Of a stretch of 8,041 bases of DNA, positions 5,528-8,041 are shown in pieces. Below the pieces are notes generated by a model. The model had not been told where the DNA came from, searched no databases, and worked only from the letters and a program-made list of their open reading frames with translations. The DNA is taken from NCBI GenBank assembly GCA_013154075.1, contig JAADDG010000232.1, forward strand, positions 1 through 8,041, given 5' to 3'. Each line of letters begins with the position of its first letter. Position 1 is the first letter of the stretch. Made by a program: the position numbers and the translations under genes. This stretch comes from Campylobacterota bacterium. GTDB lineage: Bacteria > Campylobacterota > Campylobacteria > Campylobacterales > JAADDG01.

Positions 5528-7831
5528 TCATTTTACCAATATTTTCTCTATTATAGAAATAATCCAAAATAAAGAAGATTTTTCATGAAGAAATTGTAAA
5601 AAATCTTCTTGAGTGAATGAGACGTCCTTATTGTGAATATCGTCTATGATTTTATCTATCGTATCGAAAATAGCTCTTTTTGATTTTCCTATCTCAAGAT
5701 ATTTTATGTTCTTGGCGTTTTGGATGGAAGCGAGCGCCATTTTGCCTTTTTTGCCGGTATTGATGTTGCATCTGCTGTCTCTTATTATGTAAAACTCTTT
5801 ATTTTTTTCATAAAGAGCGAGTTCGATTGTGTTTTTGGCTCTGGCTGTTAGGGATTGTCCGCTTTCGTATAGAAATATTACGGCCGTTTCGTTTAAAACC
5901 GTGTTTATTGGAAGTTTTCTTCTTCCATATTGTAAAAAACTCTCTTTTATTTTTAGATTCTTTTTAATTTTATAAAGATTTACCATTTTTCTAAATTTAC
6001 CGAGATCGTCTTCTGCTGAGAAGATCGATTTTTCGTAATTTGTCAAAAAGAGCGTTTCTATCTTTTTGAAATATTTATCTATATCTTTTGTAAGCTCTCT
6101 TTTTGGGGACTCTATTTTTAGGTGAGATAGAATTAATTTTAAACTATTTTTTATTTCCAAAATATCTTTGTATAGTTCTCTCTCTTCATCGTTGGTTTCA
6201 TAATCAAAAAAGTCTATATTGAAAACCTTTTTTTCATAAACTTTATAGGCTCTGTTTATAGCCTCTCTGATCGAAGAGCTCTTTAGAATGAAATTTATCT
6301 CCTCTTGGTCGAAAAAATCCTCTTTTATTTGAGCCTCTTTCAATCTTAGATTAAGTATTTGCAAAATCTCTTCGTTTGAGGGTCTTTTTAGATAAATTTG
6401 TGTCTGCCCCAATCGATCTATGACGGATCTATCGTATCTATTTTCGAGATTTTCCCATCTATCGGGAAAAAAGTTGCAAATTATTAGAGAATTTTTCAAA
6501 TGAGTGAAAATTTCTTTTAGAGACTGCATAAAGGCGATTGTCAGCTCTTCGTTATATTTCAATCCCTCAAGCTGATCGAAAGCGAGAATCAAAGGTTCGT
6601 CTTGAAGAGATAGTTTTCCAAGCGTTATGATAGCTTCGAGTCCGAACTCCTCTTTTGACATATTTTGAAAGCTCTCAAGCTCCACCTCTTTTAATCTCTC
6701 TTCATCTATCTCCATCGCGCTTAGCCATCTTTTTATGATCTCTTTTTTGTTCGGATCGCTATATGAAGAGTATCTGATCAGCCCTCTTAAGAATATGGGA
6801 GAGAAACCGCCTATTTCAAATCGCTCTTCCCAATATTCAAGAGCTATTTTTTCAATGTATTTCCAATATGCTCTTTTAGTTTTTGTTCCCTCTTTGCCGA
6901 GTTTTTCAAACAGATTCAAAGGATTTTGATCCAAAATCTCTTTTAGTTTCTCTTTCGTGCTGTTTGATTTGTATTGCATCTTTTTTATGATGATTTTGGA
7001 TAGAGTTCTGGCAAGGAGATATTCAAGTTGAGTATATTTTGTATCCGGAATTTTTTCGAAAAGAGATTCAAGTATTCTTTGATAGATGTGATATTTGACG
7101 GTTTGGGGATCGTTCGGCTGTCTTATAAATAAAAGTCGGTTGTTTTTTAGTATCTCTTTTGAGAGTCTCATAATGATGTGGGTTTTGCCGTTTCCGGCTT
7201 TTGCCAAAATGACCGCTCCTCTGCTTTGGGAGTTTGGATCTTTTTTTATATCCAATAAAATATTTTTTAGTTTTTCATACTCTTTTTTATAGATATTCAT
7301 ATCGTCCGGAAAGAGCTGAAAAGGATTGTCCACTCTGCTTGAAGAGAAGGGATTTGGTTTCTCTTTTAGTTTCTCTATCATGATTTTTTCCAATATCTTT
7401 TTGTAAAGCTCGTAAGTGATCAAAACATCGTATTTTGCTTTGTGAGTAAAATCGGCATTTACCGTTTTGCCTTCAACTTTCAGGGATAGATTTTGAGCCA
7501 AATCTATAAGAGAGTAGCTTTTTTGAAAAGGAAGATGTTTTTTTGATAGCTTGTAGGTGCATTGGAAAGTTAGTTTTGAAAAATCTTGTTCTTTATTGAA
7601 TTCTTTGAAGAGATTTTTAATAACTTTCTTTTCGTGGGAGGCGTTGTGACAGACTATTTTTTTGTGCGAGTTTTTTAATAAAAGGTTTAAAAAACTCTTT
7701 TTGGATTCGTTTTGAAGACGGTAATTGATATTATAGATTATTTCTCCCTCTTCATTGCAAACCGCCACTTCGTAGAGATTCGGAGATCCTTCGGTATCGA
7801 TTACTAAGAACCCTTCTTCATTTTTGGCCAT
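5528..7831 (-). CDS. DEDDh exonuclease - P-loop ATPase fusion protein
   Basis: A 767-residue cytosolic protein. Residues 7-150 form a DnaQ/RNase T-like 3'-5' exonuclease domain: Exo I VIDTEG (Asp12, Glu14), Exo II HNASHE (residues 62-67), CTYKL and SYSLIDLA in the middle, and Exo III H130-x4-D135 with the usual TYELY helix. Exo II has Glu67 where Asp is usual. Residues about 165-535 form an AAA-like ATPase: Walker A AKAGNGKT (210-217, Ala in place of the first Gly), Walker B LILAFDQLE (Asp419, followed by Gln), a strand LIICNF (449-454) ending in a sensor-like Asn, and DRSVIDRLGQ with Arg468/Arg473 as candidate Arg fingers. Residues 536-635 are charged helices. Residues 640-735 alternate strands and helices, an alpha/beta module I cannot name. 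The gene starts 4 nt after the ABC exporter stop with no clear ribosome site, so it is probably translationally coupled. DNA or RNA end-processing powered or gated by ATP is inferred; repair, phage defence or plasmid control are all possible. Confidence 0.88.
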   Translation of the reverse strand: MAKNEEGFLVIDTEGSPNLYEVAVCNEEGEIIYNINYRLQNESKKSFLNLLLKNSHKKIVCHNASHEKKVIKNLFKEFNKEQDFSKLTFQCTYKLSKKHLPFQKSYSLIDLAQNLSLKVEGKTVNADFTHKAKYDVLITYELYKKILEKIMIEKLKEKPNPFSSSRVDNPFQLFPDDMNIYKKEYEKLKNILLDIKKDPNSQSRGAVILAKAGNGKTHIIMRLSKEILKNNRLLFIRQPNDPQTVKYHIYQRILESLFEKIPDTKYTQLEYLLARTLSKIIIKKMQYKSNSTKEKLKEILDQNPLNLFEKLGKEGTKTKRAYWKYIEKIALEYWEERFEIGGFSPIFLRGLIRYSSYSDPNKKEIIKRWLSAMEIDEERLKEVELESFQNMSKEEFGLEAIITLGKLSLQDEPLILAFDQLEGLKYNEELTIAFMQSLKEIFTHLKNSLIICNFFPDRWENLENRYDRSVIDRLGQTQIYLKRPSNEEILQILNLRLKEAQIKEDFFDQEEINFILKSSSIREAINRAYKVYEKKVFNIDFFDYETNDEERELYKDILEIKNSLKLILSHLKIESPKRELTKDIDKYFKKIETLFLTNYEKSIFSAEDDLGKFRKMVNLYKIKKNLKIKESFLQYGRRKLPINTVLNETAVIFLYESGQSLTARAKNTIELALYEKNKEFYIIRDSRCNINTGKKGKMALASIQNAKNIKYLEIGKSKRAIFDTIDKIIDDIHNKDVSFTQEDFLQFLHEKSSLFWIISIIEKILVK
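5550..5555 (-). promoter_or_regulatory. Possible internal -10 box for the small protein gene
   Basis: Minus-strand TATAAT inside the last codons of the exonuclease-ATPase gene, 51 nt before the small protein's ATG. It could let the small gene be transcribed alone. In DNA this AT-rich the match may be chance, and the codons for Ile-Ile account for it. Confidence 0.25.
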
Positions 7832-7835
7832 TTTG

Positions 7836-8041
7836 TTATAAAGTTTTTAGTTTTCTATATTCCGGGCAGTTTTGATGAAGTGTCTCCTCCGATCCTTTGC
7901 AAATGATCTCTCCTTGTTTTAAGAAGAAGATCTTATCGCATGTTTTTATAGTAGAGAATCGGTGAGCTATAATGAAAGTTATTCTATCTTTTCTAAAGTT
8001 TTCCAAAGCTTTTGTGATATTTTGCTCGCTCTCTCTATCCA
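7836..8041 (-). CDS. ABC exporter, C-terminal end of the nucleotide-binding domain (5' part outside window)
   Basis: The last 67 full codons of an ATP-binding cassette domain on the minus strand, ending in TAA at 7838-7836. The visible part begins at the D-loop (Asp of the SALD-type motif, then RESEQNI) and includes strand TFIIAHRFSTI with the H-loop His (codon at 7964-7962), then DKIFFLKQGEI and GSEETL, and a short helical tail, PEYRKLKTL. The AHR-ST, L--GEI--G--EEL pattern is typical of type I exporters of the MsbA/ABCB kind, where the ATPase is fused to a six-helix membrane domain that would lie beyond the window. The substrate (lipid A precursor, peptide, drug) cannot be told. The stop is 4 nt from the exonuclease-ATPase start, so the two are cotranscribed. 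The family is sure, the subtype moderately so. Confidence 0.9.
   Translation of the reverse strand, partial: DRESEQNITKALENFRKDRITFIIAHRFSTIKTCDKIFFLKQGEIICKGSEETLHQNCPEYRKLKTL

Noticed and set aside
6735..7292. Two short plus-strand frames inside the exonuclease-ATPase gene
   Set aside because: They are Phe/Ser/Leu-rich shadows of Lys/Glu-rich codons on the real strand and have no credible ribosome site.
5528..7831. Calling the exonuclease-ATPase a BREX, Lamassu or other named defence ATPase
   Set aside because: Only general P-loop features are visible, no other genes of such systems are present in the window, and no profile search could be run.

Overview
The window looks like chromosomal DNA of a Campylobacterota (Epsilonproteobacteria) species. 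The grounds are the low G+C composition, the tight head-to-tail packing, and the order tyrS - nitronate monooxygenase-like flavoprotein - N-acetylmuramoyl-L-alanine amidase. From memory, this is the order seen in Campylobacter jejuni and relatives. The genus cannot be fixed from the sequence; a vent-type lineage is possible but unproven.

Layout. (1) Positions 2-3077, plus strand, hold a tightly coupled housekeeping run. It has the 3' end of tyrS, a PF03060-type flavoprotein whose ATG directly follows the tyrS stop, and a secreted AMIN/Amidase_3 peptidoglycan amidase overlapping the flavoprotein gene by 17 nt. (2) Positions 3078-3266 are a very AT-rich spacer (about 15% G+C by hand count) with several TATAAT boxes and AT-only palindromes; it probably holds the promoter of the next gene. 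(3) Positions 3267-5156, plus strand, encode a 629-residue exported protein. Three fibronectin type III domains sit between two copies of the same roughly 160-residue module, which is probably a beta-jelly-roll binding domain. (4) Positions 5158-5178 form a hairpin at the point where convergent genes meet. (5) Positions 5167-8041, minus strand, look like one transcription unit read right to left: the end of an ABC exporter, then after 4 nt a 767-residue protein joining an N-terminal DEDDh exonuclease to a P-loop ATPase, then after 28 nt a 110-residue protein of unknown function.

The least ordinary parts are the exonuclease-ATPase fusion with its small downstream partner, and the surface protein with the mirrored module-Fn3x3-module layout. 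I see no CRISPR array, tRNA, rRNA, insertion sequence or attachment site. I cannot assign the exonuclease-ATPase to a named defence or repair system; a role in DNA or RNA processing, repair or phage defence is inference only.
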